Below, piece by piece: positions 6,678 through 13,767 of a DNA stretch of 17,352 nt. Origin of the DNA: Caulobacter sp. (lineage in GTDB: Bacteria; Pseudomonadota; Alphaproteobacteria; Caulobacterales; Caulobacteraceae); assembly GCA_014378155.1 (NCBI GenBank), contig JACMOF010000124.1, positions 1 to 17,352 on the forward strand. Direction: 5' to 3'. The translations under genes were made by a program, and so were the position numbers. The stretch's first letter is position 1; the number at the start of each line of letters is the position of its first letter. Under the pieces are notes generated by a model that did not search any database, was not told the DNA's origin, and worked only from the letters and a program-made list of their open reading frames with translations.

Positions 6678-8813
6678 TTGAAGCGTCGTTCGTTCCTCGC
6701 CGCCGCCAGCGCCACGGTCCTCATTCCCGCCATCAGTGAAGCCGCCGACACCGCGACCCCAGCCAATCCCCTGCTCGCGCCCTGGACGGGTCCGCATGGC
6801 GGCGTCCCGCCCTTCGACAAGGTCAAGCCTGATCTGTTCGCCTCGGCCTATGACGTCGCGATGGCCGAGCAGCGCCAGAAGCTCTTTGCCCTGACCGCCA
6901 AGCGTTCGGCGCCGAGCTTCGAAAGCATCATCGCCGAATACGAGGATTCCGGGCGGGCAATGAGCCGGGTCAACGGGCTGTTTGGCGTGTTCACCTCGAC
7001 GATGAACGACGCGGTCATGCAGAAGGTCGAGGCCGCGACCACGCCCAGGCTCGCGGCCTTCACCGACGAGATCATCCAGAACGAACAGCTCTTCGCCCGG
7101 ATCAAGGCTGTCTACGACGCTCGCGAGACGGCCGGCCTGACGCCCGAGCAGAAGCGCCTGACCTGGGTGACCTACAACAACTTTGCCCGCCAGGGCGCGG
7201 CGCTGGATGGCGTCAAGAAGGCCCGGCTGGGCCAGATCAACCAGGCCCTGGCCGGCCTCTACACCAAGTTCAGCCAGAACGAGCTGGCCGACGAGGAAGG
7301 CTACAGCCTGGTGCTGGAAAGCCAGGCCGATCTGGTGGGCCTGCCGGACTCGATCCGGGCCGGAGCGGCGGCGGCGGCCGAGGAAAAAGGCCAGAAGGGC
7401 AAGTGGCTGATCACCAACACCCGCTCGTCGATGGAGCCGTTCCTGGTCTATTCCGACCGCCGCGACCTGCGTGAGAAGGGTTGGAAGCTGTGGATCTCGC
7501 GCGGCGACAATGGCGACGCTCATGACAACAAGGCGGTGATCACCGAAATCCTCAAGCTGCGGGCCGAAAAGGCCCAGCTGCTGGGCTTCCCGAGCTACGC
7601 CCACTGGATCACGGCCGACAACATGGCCAAGACCCCGGACGCGGCCATGGACCTGATGATGCAGGTCTGGAAGCCGGCCGTGGCGCGCGTCCATGAAGAA
7701 GTGGCCGACATGCAGAAGGTCGCCGCCGCCGAGGGCGCGACCTTCAAGATCGCGCCCTGGGACTATCGCCACTATGCCGAGAAGGTCCGCAAGGCGCGCT
7801 ATGATCTCGATCAGAACGCGGTGAAGCCCTACCTGCAGCTGGAGAAGCTGCGCGAGGCGATCCACTGGGCGGCCGGTCAACTGTACGGCTTCACCTTCAC
7901 CCAGATCACCGACGTGCCGGTCTGCCACCCCGACGTCCGCGTCTGGGAGGTTACACGGAGCGGTCAGCGCGTGGGCCTATGGTACTTCGACCCCTACGTC
8001 CGGGCCGGCAAGCAGTCGGGCGCCTGGATGAGCGAATACCGCACCCAGGAGACATTCCGCGGGGTGGTGACGCCGATCGTCTCCAACAACTGCAACTTCG
8101 TGAAGGGCCAGCCCGGCGAGGCGGTGCTGATCTCCTGGGACGACGCGGTCACCCTGTTCCACGAGTTCGGCCACGCCCTGCACGGCCTCAACTCGGACGT
8201 AAGTTATCCCACCCTGGCCGGCACCAACGTAGCCCGCGACTTCGTCGAGTTCCCCAGTCAGCTCAACGAGCACTGGTTGCCGACCAAGCCGGTGCTGGAG
8301 AGGTTCGCCGTGCACTACCAGACCGGCAAGCCAATCCCCGCCGAGCTCGTGGCCAAGATCGAGAAGGCCCACACCTTCAACCAGGGCTTCTCGACCGTCG
8401 AATATCTGTCCTCGGCGATCTACGACATGAAGATCCATCTGGCGGCCCAGGGTCAGGTCATCGATCCGGAAGCCTTCGAGACGGCGACGATGGCGCAGAT
8501 CGGCATGCCGTCGGAGATCGTCATGCGCCACCGACCCACCCACTTTGGCCACATCTTTTCCGGCGACGGCTACTCGGCGGGCTACTACGACTACATCTGG
8601 GCCGACACCCTGACCGCCGACGCCGCCGAGGCCTTCGCCGAGGCGCCCGGCGGCTTCTACGACAAGGCCGTCGCCAAGCGTTTGCACGACGACATCATGA
8701 GCGTGGGCAACACCCTTGACGCCGGCGAGGCCTTCCGCCGCTTTCGCGGCCGTGACGTGAAGATCGGCGCCCTGATGCGCAATCGCGGCTTCCCGGTTCC
8801 GCCGGGAGCCTAG
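6678..8813 (+). CDS. dcp: M3-family peptidyl-dipeptidase (Dcp-like) with Tat-type signal
   Basis: A zinc metallopeptidase of the thimet oligopeptidase/Dcp family that removes C-terminal dipeptides. The product has 711 residues. The zinc site is H495-EFG-H499 in FHEFGHALHG, with the third ligand E524 in VEFPSQLNEHW; substrate-site residues lie in RHRPTHFGHIF and GYSAGYYDYIW. The start is a TTG at 6678 with GGAG 7 bases upstream; a TTG at 6660 would place the ribosome site inside the gene. The N-terminus KRRSFLAAASATVLIPAISEA has a twin-arginine motif, a modest hydrophobic core and a signal-peptidase-like end, suggesting export by Tat in folded, metal-loaded form. E. coli Dcp is usually described as cytoplasmic, so this is worth noting. 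Followed by a perfect palindrome. Confidence 0.9.
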   Translation: MKRRSFLAAASATVLIPAISEAADTATPANPLLAPWTGPHGGVPPFDKVKPDLFASAYDVAMAEQRQKLFALTAKRSAPSFESIIAEYEDSGRAMSRVNGLFGVFTSTMNDAVMQKVEAATTPRLAAFTDEIIQNEQLFARIKAVYDARETAGLTPEQKRLTWVTYNNFARQGAALDGVKKARLGQINQALAGLYTKFSQNELADEEGYSLVLESQADLVGLPDSIRAGAAAAAEEKGQKGKWLITNTRSSMEPFLVYSDRRDLREKGWKLWISRGDNGDAHDNKAVITEILKLRAEKAQLLGFPSYAHWITADNMAKTPDAAMDLMMQVWKPAVARVHEEVADMQKVAAAEGATFKIAPWDYRHYAEKVRKARYDLDQNAVKPYLQLEKLREAIHWAAGQLYGFTFTQITDVPVCHPDVRVWEVTRSGQRVGLWYFDPYVRAGKQSGAWMSEYRTQETFRGVVTPIVSNNCNFVKGQPGEAVLISWDDAVTLFHEFGHALHGLNSDVSYPTLAGTNVARDFVEFPSQLNEHWLPTKPVLERFAVHYQTGKPIPAELVAKIEKAHTFNQGFSTVEYLSSAIYDMKIHLAAQGQVIDPEAFETATMAQIGMPSEIVMRHRPTHFGHIFSGDGYSAGYYDYIWADTLTADAAEAFAEAPGGFYDKAVAKRLHDDIMSVGNTLDAGEAFRRFRGRDVKIGALMRNRGFPVPPGA

Positions 8814-8826
8814 GCTGGTCTACGAA

Positions 8827-8854
8827 TGGGGACATGCGCATGCGCATGTCCCCA
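8827..8854. terminator. 28-bp perfect palindrome after dcp
   Basis: From T8827 to A8854 the sequence is its own reverse complement; each half is TGGGGACATGCGCA or its complement, centred on ATGCGCAT. It begins 14 bases after the dcp stop. There is no T run after it. As RNA it would form a long stem with a minimal loop, enough for a terminator or an mRNA 3' guard. It could also be a binding site for a dimeric protein. Confidence 0.65.
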
Positions 8855-8873
8855 GCAACTTCCCGACATTATC

Positions 8874-8934
8874 AGATATATCTAAACTCACTCTTGACCA
8901 AGTCCAATTTCGATATATCTATCACTTCGATATA
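8874..8934 (+). promoter_or_regulatory. promoter and AT-rich operator boxes of the PadR gene
   Basis: TTGACC (8894-8899) and TATCTA (8916-8921), 16 bases apart, make a good promoter. Three related boxes surround it: palindromic AGATATATCT at 8874-8883, CGATATATCT at 8911-8920 over the -10, and CGATATA at 8928-8934. The last two are also a direct repeat of TTCGATATA at 8909-8917 and 8926-8934, 17 bases apart. The boxes stand out in this GC-rich genome. They most simply mark autorepression by the PadR protein encoded downstream. Confidence 0.6.
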
Positions 8935-8952
8935 ACGAAACAGGATCTTAAA

Positions 8953-9525
8953 ATGTTTGGACGTCATCACCATCCCGAAGGCCGCATGGGTCACCATGGG
9001 GGCCATCACAGCCGTCATCCGTTCGGCTTCCACGGCCATGAAGGCCATCATCGTCGCGGCGGCCGCATGGGCCGGTTCTTCGACCACGGCGATCTGCGCC
9101 TGGTCGTGCTCAAGCTGATCGCCGACAAGCCCAGCCACGGCTACGAACTGATCAAGGCCGTCGAAACCTCGGCCGGCGGCGCCTATACCCCCAGCCCCGG
9201 CGTGATCTATCCCACCCTGACCTTGCTGGAAGAGCTGGGCTACGTCACGGCGGCAGACGCCGGCGGTGGCAAGAAGCTCTATACGATCACCGACGAAGGC
9301 CAGGCCTTCCTGGAAAGCAATCGCCAGCCCGTGCACGGGCTGTTCGCCCGGATGGCCGAGGCCGCCGCCCAGAGCGCCGCCTTCTCGCCGCAGATCATGC
9401 GGGCTCGCGAGAACATCAAGACGGCGCTCCGCCTCAAACTGACCGCCGGCCGGCTGACACCCGAGCAGATCGCCGCAATCGCCAAGGTGCTGGACGACGC
9501 GGCCGCCGCCATCGAGGGGGTGTAG
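8953..9525 (+). CDS. PadR-family regulator with His-rich N-terminus (YqjI-like)
   Basis: The product has 190 residues. Residues 1-47 are Gly/Arg/His-rich with 12 histidines between residues 5 and 33, in pairs and triplets, a likely metal-binding extension. A PadR winged-helix domain follows: DLRLVVLKLIADKPSHGYELIKAVE, then SPGVIYPTLTLLEELGYV and the wing KKLYTITDEG. A C-terminal helical part serves dimerisation. E. coli YqjI has the same plan: a metal-rich N-terminus before a PadR domain, nickel-responsive, repressing itself and a ferric reductase gene. Metal sensing here is inference by analogy. AGGA precedes the ATG by 7 bases. GATATATC-like boxes overlap the promoter, and the DUF2218 gene follows after 2 bases, so the two are co-transcribed. 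Confidence 0.9.
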   Translation: MFGRHHHPEGRMGHHGGHHSRHPFGFHGHEGHHRRGGRMGRFFDHGDLRLVVLKLIADKPSHGYELIKAVETSAGGAYTPSPGVIYPTLTLLEELGYVTAADAGGGKKLYTITDEGQAFLESNRQPVHGLFARMAEAAAQSAAFSPQIMRARENIKTALRLKLTAGRLTPEQIAAIAKVLDDAAAAIEGV

Positions 9526-9527
9526 CG

Positions 9528-9866
9528 ATGCAGAGCCATGCCCGTCTGAACACCGATAAGGCCGCGCGCTACGTGACCCAACTGGCCAAGCACTGGAGCC
9601 ACAGGTTCGAGGTGGCGTTCGACGCCACCTCGGCCCGGATTCCGCTGCCGGTCGGGACCTGCGTCCTGCTAGCCGAACCCGATGGCTTGAACATCACCGT
9701 CGAGGCGCCGCTGCTCGAGAACCTCACGAAACTGGAGGACGTGGTCGCCGACCACTTGCTGCGCTTCGCCTTCCGCGAATCGGTCGAGCGCCTGGCCTGG
9801 ACCCGCGCCTGGGAAGCTGGGCGAATTGACCCACCCGCCCTACGCGTCAATCAAGTCGGTCTCTAA
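9528..9866 (+). CDS. DUF2218 domain-containing protein
   Basis: A 112-residue soluble protein that is one DUF2218 domain over its whole length: ARYVTQLAKHWSHRF at the N-terminus, PVGTCVLLAEPDGLNITVEAP in the middle, and VADHLLRFAFRE..LAWTR near the C-terminus. The biochemical role of DUF2218 is not known. In other genomes this domain often sits beside, or is fused to, siderophore-interacting FAD reductases (SIP family), which suggests a link to iron or metal handling. It starts 2 bases after the PadR stop, with the AGG-poor junction suggesting translational coupling. No SIP gene follows in this window. Confidence 0.85.
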   Translation: MQSHARLNTDKAARYVTQLAKHWSHRFEVAFDATSARIPLPVGTCVLLAEPDGLNITVEAPLLENLTKLEDVVADHLLRFAFRESVERLAWTRAWEAGRIDPPALRVNQVGL

Positions 9867-9944
9867 GGCAAAACCCTGGTCACAATGTCGGGATAGCGCC
9901 GTTTATCCGTGGGACAGGCAGTCAACTGCCCTTGCGTGAACCCA

Positions 9945-9959
9945 TTAACCATCGTTTGC
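9945..9959. promoter_or_regulatory. possible degenerate CtrA-like site
   Basis: TTAA (9945-9948), seven bases, then TTGC (9956-9959): one half matches the Caulobacter CtrA pattern TTAA-N7-TTAA, the other only in two bases. It lies about 40 bases upstream of the small membrane-protein gene. Weak and possibly chance. Confidence 0.15.
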
Positions 9960-9997
9960 TTCGCCACGAGTCCCGGTAGAGGACTGTGGAGGAAACC

Positions 9998-10138
9998 ATG
10001 GGTCATGTGGTTCGCGACGTTGTGTTTCGCCCGCGGATGGATGGTTGCCAACGCCGTCTCCGCTGGCTTTTAGCCATCACGGCGTTCAACATCGTGCTGT
10101 GGAGTGGGCTGATCGCCTTGATCAGCCATAGGGCCTAA
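9998..10138 (+). CDS. small single-pass membrane protein, 46 residues
   Basis: The frame runs from ATG 9998 to TAA 10136-10138. It begins MGHVVRDVVFRPR, continues with a basic stretch (CQRRLRW), then one hydrophobic segment of about 20 residues (WLLAITAFNIVLWSGLIALI), and ends SHRA. Positive charges before the segment predict a cytoplasmic N-terminus. A full Shine-Dalgarno GGAGG (9988-9992) stands 5 bases before the ATG, the best in the window, which is the main reason to accept so short a gene. The function is unknown. It lies 131 bases after the DUF2218 gene and may have its own promoter. Homologues in related genomes would confirm it. Confidence 0.7.
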   Translation: MGHVVRDVVFRPRMDGCQRRLRWLLAITAFNIVLWSGLIALISHRA

Positions 10139-10172
10139 GGGCGTCGCAGGACGTCGCAGCCTGTCGGGTCAG

Positions 10173-10284
10173 CGCTAGAGCATTTCCCGACCTGACCGCG
10201 TCAGGCCGTGAGCTCTAATCTTTTGTTTTGACGCATTTTTCTTCACGCGAACCGGAACCACTTCGCTCGAAAAATGCTCTAGCG
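10173..10284. repeat. RIME-like alphaproteobacterial intergenic repeat
   Basis: Perfect 13-bp terminal arms CGCTAGAGCATTT (10173-10185) and AAATGCTCTAGCG (10272-10284) enclose a body that includes GACGCATTTTTCTTCACGCG and CACTTCGCTCG. I recognise this as the long palindromic element scattered through intergenic regions of Rhizobiales and Caulobacterales. It ends inside the 3' end of the minus-strand gene at 10279 and supplies that gene's stop codon. Confidence 0.85.
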
Positions 10285-11361
10285 CAGGCCGCGAAGCACG
10301 TCGATCCGCCGCATCGCCTTGCCCGGTAGGGCCGACACCCGGCCCAGCGGCAGGGATTCGGCCATCTCGCGCACGCGATAGGCGGTCTTGCGCGCCAAGG
10401 TCGAAACCGACGGGGCGCCCAGGAAGCCGAAAGTCACCATCTGCTGATGGTTAGACAGATCGCGCTTGAAGCGATAATCGCCCGCGCCCAGGTCGAGCCG
10501 GCGATAGGGGCTGTGGTCCAGGCTCTTCAGGATGTCTTGAAACAGAAGCAAGCCCGGCGAGTAGCGCTCGAATTTAGGATCGTGGGCGATCAGCCAGCCG
10601 TGGATCGTACCGCCGCCGCGCAGGTGGAAATGCGCCGCCGCCAGCTCGTCGCCCAGGTGGAGGGTGTAGAGGCCGCCCCCGAACGCCGAGTCGCGATCCT
10701 CGAACAGGGCCTCGATCAGCCGCATGACCCAGGGTGTCTTGAAAAGGTCGGTCTGGCCTGTGGCGGCAAGCTGGGCGCGCTTCCAGGCGATGAGCTGGGT
10801 GAAGTCCTCGCGCGATTCCGATAGGGCGGTGAACCGGGCGGCGCCCGTCTCACGCTCGGCCTTGCGACGCTTCTTGTCGATGTCCTTGAGCGCTCCGATC
10901 CCCGCCGCCTTGCGCTCGGCCTCGTAGGCGGCGTAGCCGTCGGCGACGTCGATGATCCAGGAGGTGCTTTCGCCTCGTCCCTGCCCACGAAAGGCCGGGT
11001 CACCGGCCTGCATGTGGCAAAAGTCGAAGCGGGAAACGCCCATGGCCCGAAGCATGGCGCGCGGATCCGGCCGGAAACCGCCATGGGTCACAAGGGCCTG
11101 GTAGTCCGACATCGGCGCCCCGACCGGCATGGCGATGTCGCCACGCTTGCGCACTGGCAGGAAGGCCGCGGGCTGGCCGGCCGTATCATGCTGGATCGCC
11201 ACTTGGACGCCGCTGTCGGGGCCTTGAGCCCGCGCAACGGCCGAAACCCACTGCGGCGACAGGAACGGGCTGTCGAAACGCGGCTCGGCCGCCTGGGCGG
11301 CCGACCAGCGCGCGCTGACCTCCGGCGGCAGTTCCAAGGCGGGGACGACGTCGATCTTCAA
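10279..11361 (-). CDS. hfsK: GNAT N-acetyltransferase, probable holdfast protein HfsK
   Basis: The product has 360 residues and has the layout of the CelD/BcsL/FemAB-like GNAT group (Acetyltransf_6): an N-terminal lobe with FDSPFLSPQWVSAVARAQG, a middle segment DIDKKRRKAERETGAARF, and a second lobe with LAAAHFHLRGGGTIHGWLIAHDP, YSPGLLLFQDIL and RRLDLGAGDYRFKRDL. This fold acetylates sugars of exopolysaccharides. In Caulobacter, HfsK belongs to this group, affects holdfast cohesion and binds cyclic di-GMP; the closeness to creS supports the identity. The start is TTG at 11361 with GAGG upstream. The stop codon and last Arg codon lie in the RIME-like repeat, so the C-terminus may differ in relatives. 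An acetyltransferase of another polysaccharide remains possible. Confidence 0.72.
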   Translation of the reverse strand: MKIDVVPALELPPEVSARWSAAQAAEPRFDSPFLSPQWVSAVARAQGPDSGVQVAIQHDTAGQPAAFLPVRKRGDIAMPVGAPMSDYQALVTHGGFRPDPRAMLRAMGVSRFDFCHMQAGDPAFRGQGRGESTSWIIDVADGYAAYEAERKAAGIGALKDIDKKRRKAERETGAARFTALSESREDFTQLIAWKRAQLAATGQTDLFKTPWVMRLIEALFEDRDSAFGGGLYTLHLGDELAAAHFHLRGGGTIHGWLIAHDPKFERYSPGLLLFQDILKSLDHSPYRRLDLGAGDYRFKRDLSNHQQMVTFGFLGAPSVSTLARKTAYRVREMAESLPLGRVSALPGKAMRRIDVLRGLR

Positions 11362-11442
11362 GGCAACCTCGATCCGACCTGAACGAGCAGCCGGAATTCT
11401 TGGCGATCTTGCTCTGGATAGATTGAATGAGGGTTTACAGCC

Positions 11443-13596
11443 TCAGTCCATCAGCTTCTTCGACAGATAGACATATTCCAGGGCCTGGCGGCGCGCGGTT
11501 TCGGCCAGGTTGGCGCTGGCCGCGTGGCCGCCGTCGACATTTTCGTAATAGAGCACCGGATAGCCCAGTTCTTCCAGCCTCGCGGCGGCCTTGCGGGCGT
11601 GGGCCGGGTGGACCCGGTCATCCTTGGTCGAGGTCTCGATGAACACCTCGGGATATTTCTGGCCGACCTTGAGGTTGGTATAGGGGTCATACTTGGCGAT
11701 TACCGCCCGCTCCGACGGTATGGCCGGGTCGCCATACTCGCCGATCCACGAGGCGCCGGCCCCGATCTGGCTGTAGCGGATCATGTCGAACAGCGGCACC
11801 TGCACGACGACGGCGTTATAGAGCTCGGGCCGCTGGGTCAGGGCCACGCCCATCAGCAGGCCGCCATTGCTGCCGCCCATGATCCCCAGATGGCGCGGCG
11901 AGGTGATCTTGCGGTCGATCAGGTCCTGGGACACGGCGAAGAAGTCGTCATAGACCTTCTGGCGGTTCTCCTTGAGCCCGGCATTGTGCCAGGCCGGGCC
12001 GAACTCGCCGCCGCCGCGGATATTGGCCACCACATAGGTGCCGCCGCGCTCCAGCCACAGCTTGCCCATCACGCCCGAATAGCCGGGCGTCATCGACACC
12101 TGGAAGCCACCATAGGCGTAGAGCAGGGTCGGCGCCTGGCCATCCATGGCGAGGGTCTTGGGATGGATGACGAAATAGGGGATCCTGGTCCCGTCGGTGC
12201 TGGTCGCCTCGAACTGTTCGACCACGTGGGCCCCGGCGTCGAAACGGGCCGGCGAGGCCTTGATCTGCTCCAGCTTCAACGAGCCGGCGTCGGCCAGCCA
12301 GAGGGTGGAGGGCGTCAGATAGCCGGTGACGCTGAAGAACAAGCGGTCGTCCTTCGACGAGGCCGAGCCCAAACCGATCGTCGAATTGGCCGGGAGGTCG
12401 AACTTCTTTTTCGTCCAGCCCAGGGGCCCGTGATTATAGGCGAAGGCCACGCCGGTGACGTTGTCCAACAGGCCGACGATCAGCCTGCCGCGGGTGCTGG
12501 TCACCGACTCGACCGACTGCTTGGCGGTGGGGCGCAGCACCAGGGTTGCCTGGGCCTTGGCCGGATCAGCCTTGACCGCCCTGAGGCTGAAGCTGATCAG
12601 GTCGCCGGTCTTGAAGCCCTCCTCGGCCCAATCCTGCTCCAGAGACACCACCATCTGGCCATCGACATAGCCCTGGATCGAGCTCTTCACGGGCAGGTTC
12701 AGCCGCACGGGAGCAGCGTCGGTCAGCAGGTATTTTTCGCTCTCGAAGAAGCTGGTGGCGCGATTGGCCATCACCGCCTGGACCACGCCGTCGGCGTCGC
12801 GCAGCGTGTAGCCGCTGACCGAGACGTCATCGACCGTGCCGCGAAACACCTCCCTGGCCGAGGCCAGGGGGGTTCCGCGCTTCCAGGTCTTCAGCACATA
12901 GGCGTAGCCCGACTTGGTCACTTGGCCCGGCTCCCATTCGCGGGCGACCATCAGGGTGTCCTTGTCGATCCAGTCATAGTCCTGCTTGCCCTCGGGCAGC
13001 ACGAAGCCGTCCTCTACGAAGGCGCGGGTCATCGTGTCGAACTCCCGGACGGTGACGGCGTCCTTGCCGCCGTCCGACAGGGTGACCAGGCACAGGGTCT
13101 CGTCAGGGGCCAGGCAATTGGCACCCTTGAACACCCAGTTGGCGCCCTCGGCCTTCGACAGGGCGTCGATGTCGAGGAGGGTCTCCCATTGTGGCGCGGG
13201 CGTCCGGTAGCTGTCCAAGGTCGTGCGGCGCCACAGGCCGCGCACGTGATCGACGTCCTGCCAGAAGTTGCGCAATGACCCGTCGCCGGCGAACGACACG
13301 CCCGGCACCCGGTCCTTGGCGTTGAGGATCGCCAGGGCCTTGGCCTCAAGGTCGGCATAGCGCGGATCACCCTGCAGCTTGGGCAGGCTTCGAGCGTTCT
13401 GGGTCTTGGCCCAGTCCAGGGCGCGGGCTCCCTCGATCTCTTCCATCCATTTGTAGGGATCGTTCTGACCCAACTGGTCCAGGGGCGTGCGCGCCTCGGT
13501 ATCGGCGGAAGCCGGGACGGGCTGGGCGGCTTGGGCGGTGTTCGAAAGGGTCATGAGGCTCGTGGAGGCGAGGAGAACGAGAAACAGTCTGCGCAT
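11443..13596 (-). CDS. secreted S9A prolyl oligopeptidase family serine peptidase
   Basis: The product has 717 residues. A signal peptide MRRLFLVLLASTSLMTLSN ends at AQA (about residue 24). Next come the N-terminal lid piece DPYKWMEEIEGARALDWAK, a beta-propeller of about residues 90-430, and an alpha/beta-hydrolase domain. The catalytic Ser is S576 in MGGSNGGLL, the Asp lies in the DDRVHP motif (D659/D660), and the His is H691 in VDGGHAA. The oxyanion Tyr lies in LLYAYGGFQ. It cuts short proline-containing peptides, here probably in the periplasm, where it could scavenge peptides. It is upstream of hfsK on the same strand with an 81-base gap, so a shared transcript is possible. It diverges from dapF. 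Start at ATG 13596. Confidence 0.93.
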   Translation of the reverse strand: MRRLFLVLLASTSLMTLSNTAQAAQPVPASADTEARTPLDQLGQNDPYKWMEEIEGARALDWAKTQNARSLPKLQGDPRYADLEAKALAILNAKDRVPGVSFAGDGSLRNFWQDVDHVRGLWRRTTLDSYRTPAPQWETLLDIDALSKAEGANWVFKGANCLAPDETLCLVTLSDGGKDAVTVREFDTMTRAFVEDGFVLPEGKQDYDWIDKDTLMVAREWEPGQVTKSGYAYVLKTWKRGTPLASAREVFRGTVDDVSVSGYTLRDADGVVQAVMANRATSFFESEKYLLTDAAPVRLNLPVKSSIQGYVDGQMVVSLEQDWAEEGFKTGDLISFSLRAVKADPAKAQATLVLRPTAKQSVESVTSTRGRLIVGLLDNVTGVAFAYNHGPLGWTKKKFDLPANSTIGLGSASSKDDRLFFSVTGYLTPSTLWLADAGSLKLEQIKASPARFDAGAHVVEQFEATSTDGTRIPYFVIHPKTLAMDGQAPTLLYAYGGFQVSMTPGYSGVMGKLWLERGGTYVVANIRGGGEFGPAWHNAGLKENRQKVYDDFFAVSQDLIDRKITSPRHLGIMGGSNGGLLMGVALTQRPELYNAVVVQVPLFDMIRYSQIGAGASWIGEYGDPAIPSERAVIAKYDPYTNLKVGQKYPEVFIETSTKDDRVHPAHARKAAARLEELGYPVLYYENVDGGHAASANLAETARRQALEYVYLSKKLMD

Positions 13597-13610
13597 CTAG
13601 TGATCCAGGG

Positions 13611-13622
13611 CTGTCGCGACAG
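13611..13622. promoter_or_regulatory. 12-bp palindrome CTGTCGCGACAG
   Basis: A perfect palindrome 15 bases upstream of the S9A peptidase start, inside what would be its leader. It could be a regulator site or a small leader hairpin. No known regulator fits. The rest of the 171-base divergent region holds the dapF promoter. Confidence 0.25.
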
Positions 13623-13729
13623 GTGGCCGGGCGACGGTAACGAAAATCACGGATGGCGCCAGAGTGGCCGAAAACACGCGGGTCAATCGTCTAAAGCCGC
13701 GCTAAGAACGCCGCACTTGGGCCTGACCT

Positions 13730-13760
13730 CTGACTCGGCCGAGGTTTTCCACTATATAAC
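13730..13760 (+). promoter_or_regulatory. dapF promoter, placing the transcript start at the ATG
   Basis: TATAAC at 13755-13760 is a near-perfect -10, set in an AT-rich ACTATATAAC patch; CTGACT at 13730-13735 is a weak -35 at 19 bases. Seven bases separate the -10 from the dapF ATG, so transcription should begin at about 13767-13768. No Shine-Dalgarno is present between them. Together these predict a leaderless mRNA. Confidence 0.55.
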
Positions 13761-13767
13761 CCGCACC

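Noticed and set aside
11524..13278. Plus-strand open frame of 584 codons opposite the S9A peptidase
   Set aside because: A shadow of the minus-strand gene, which has a signal peptide and a full catalytic triad.
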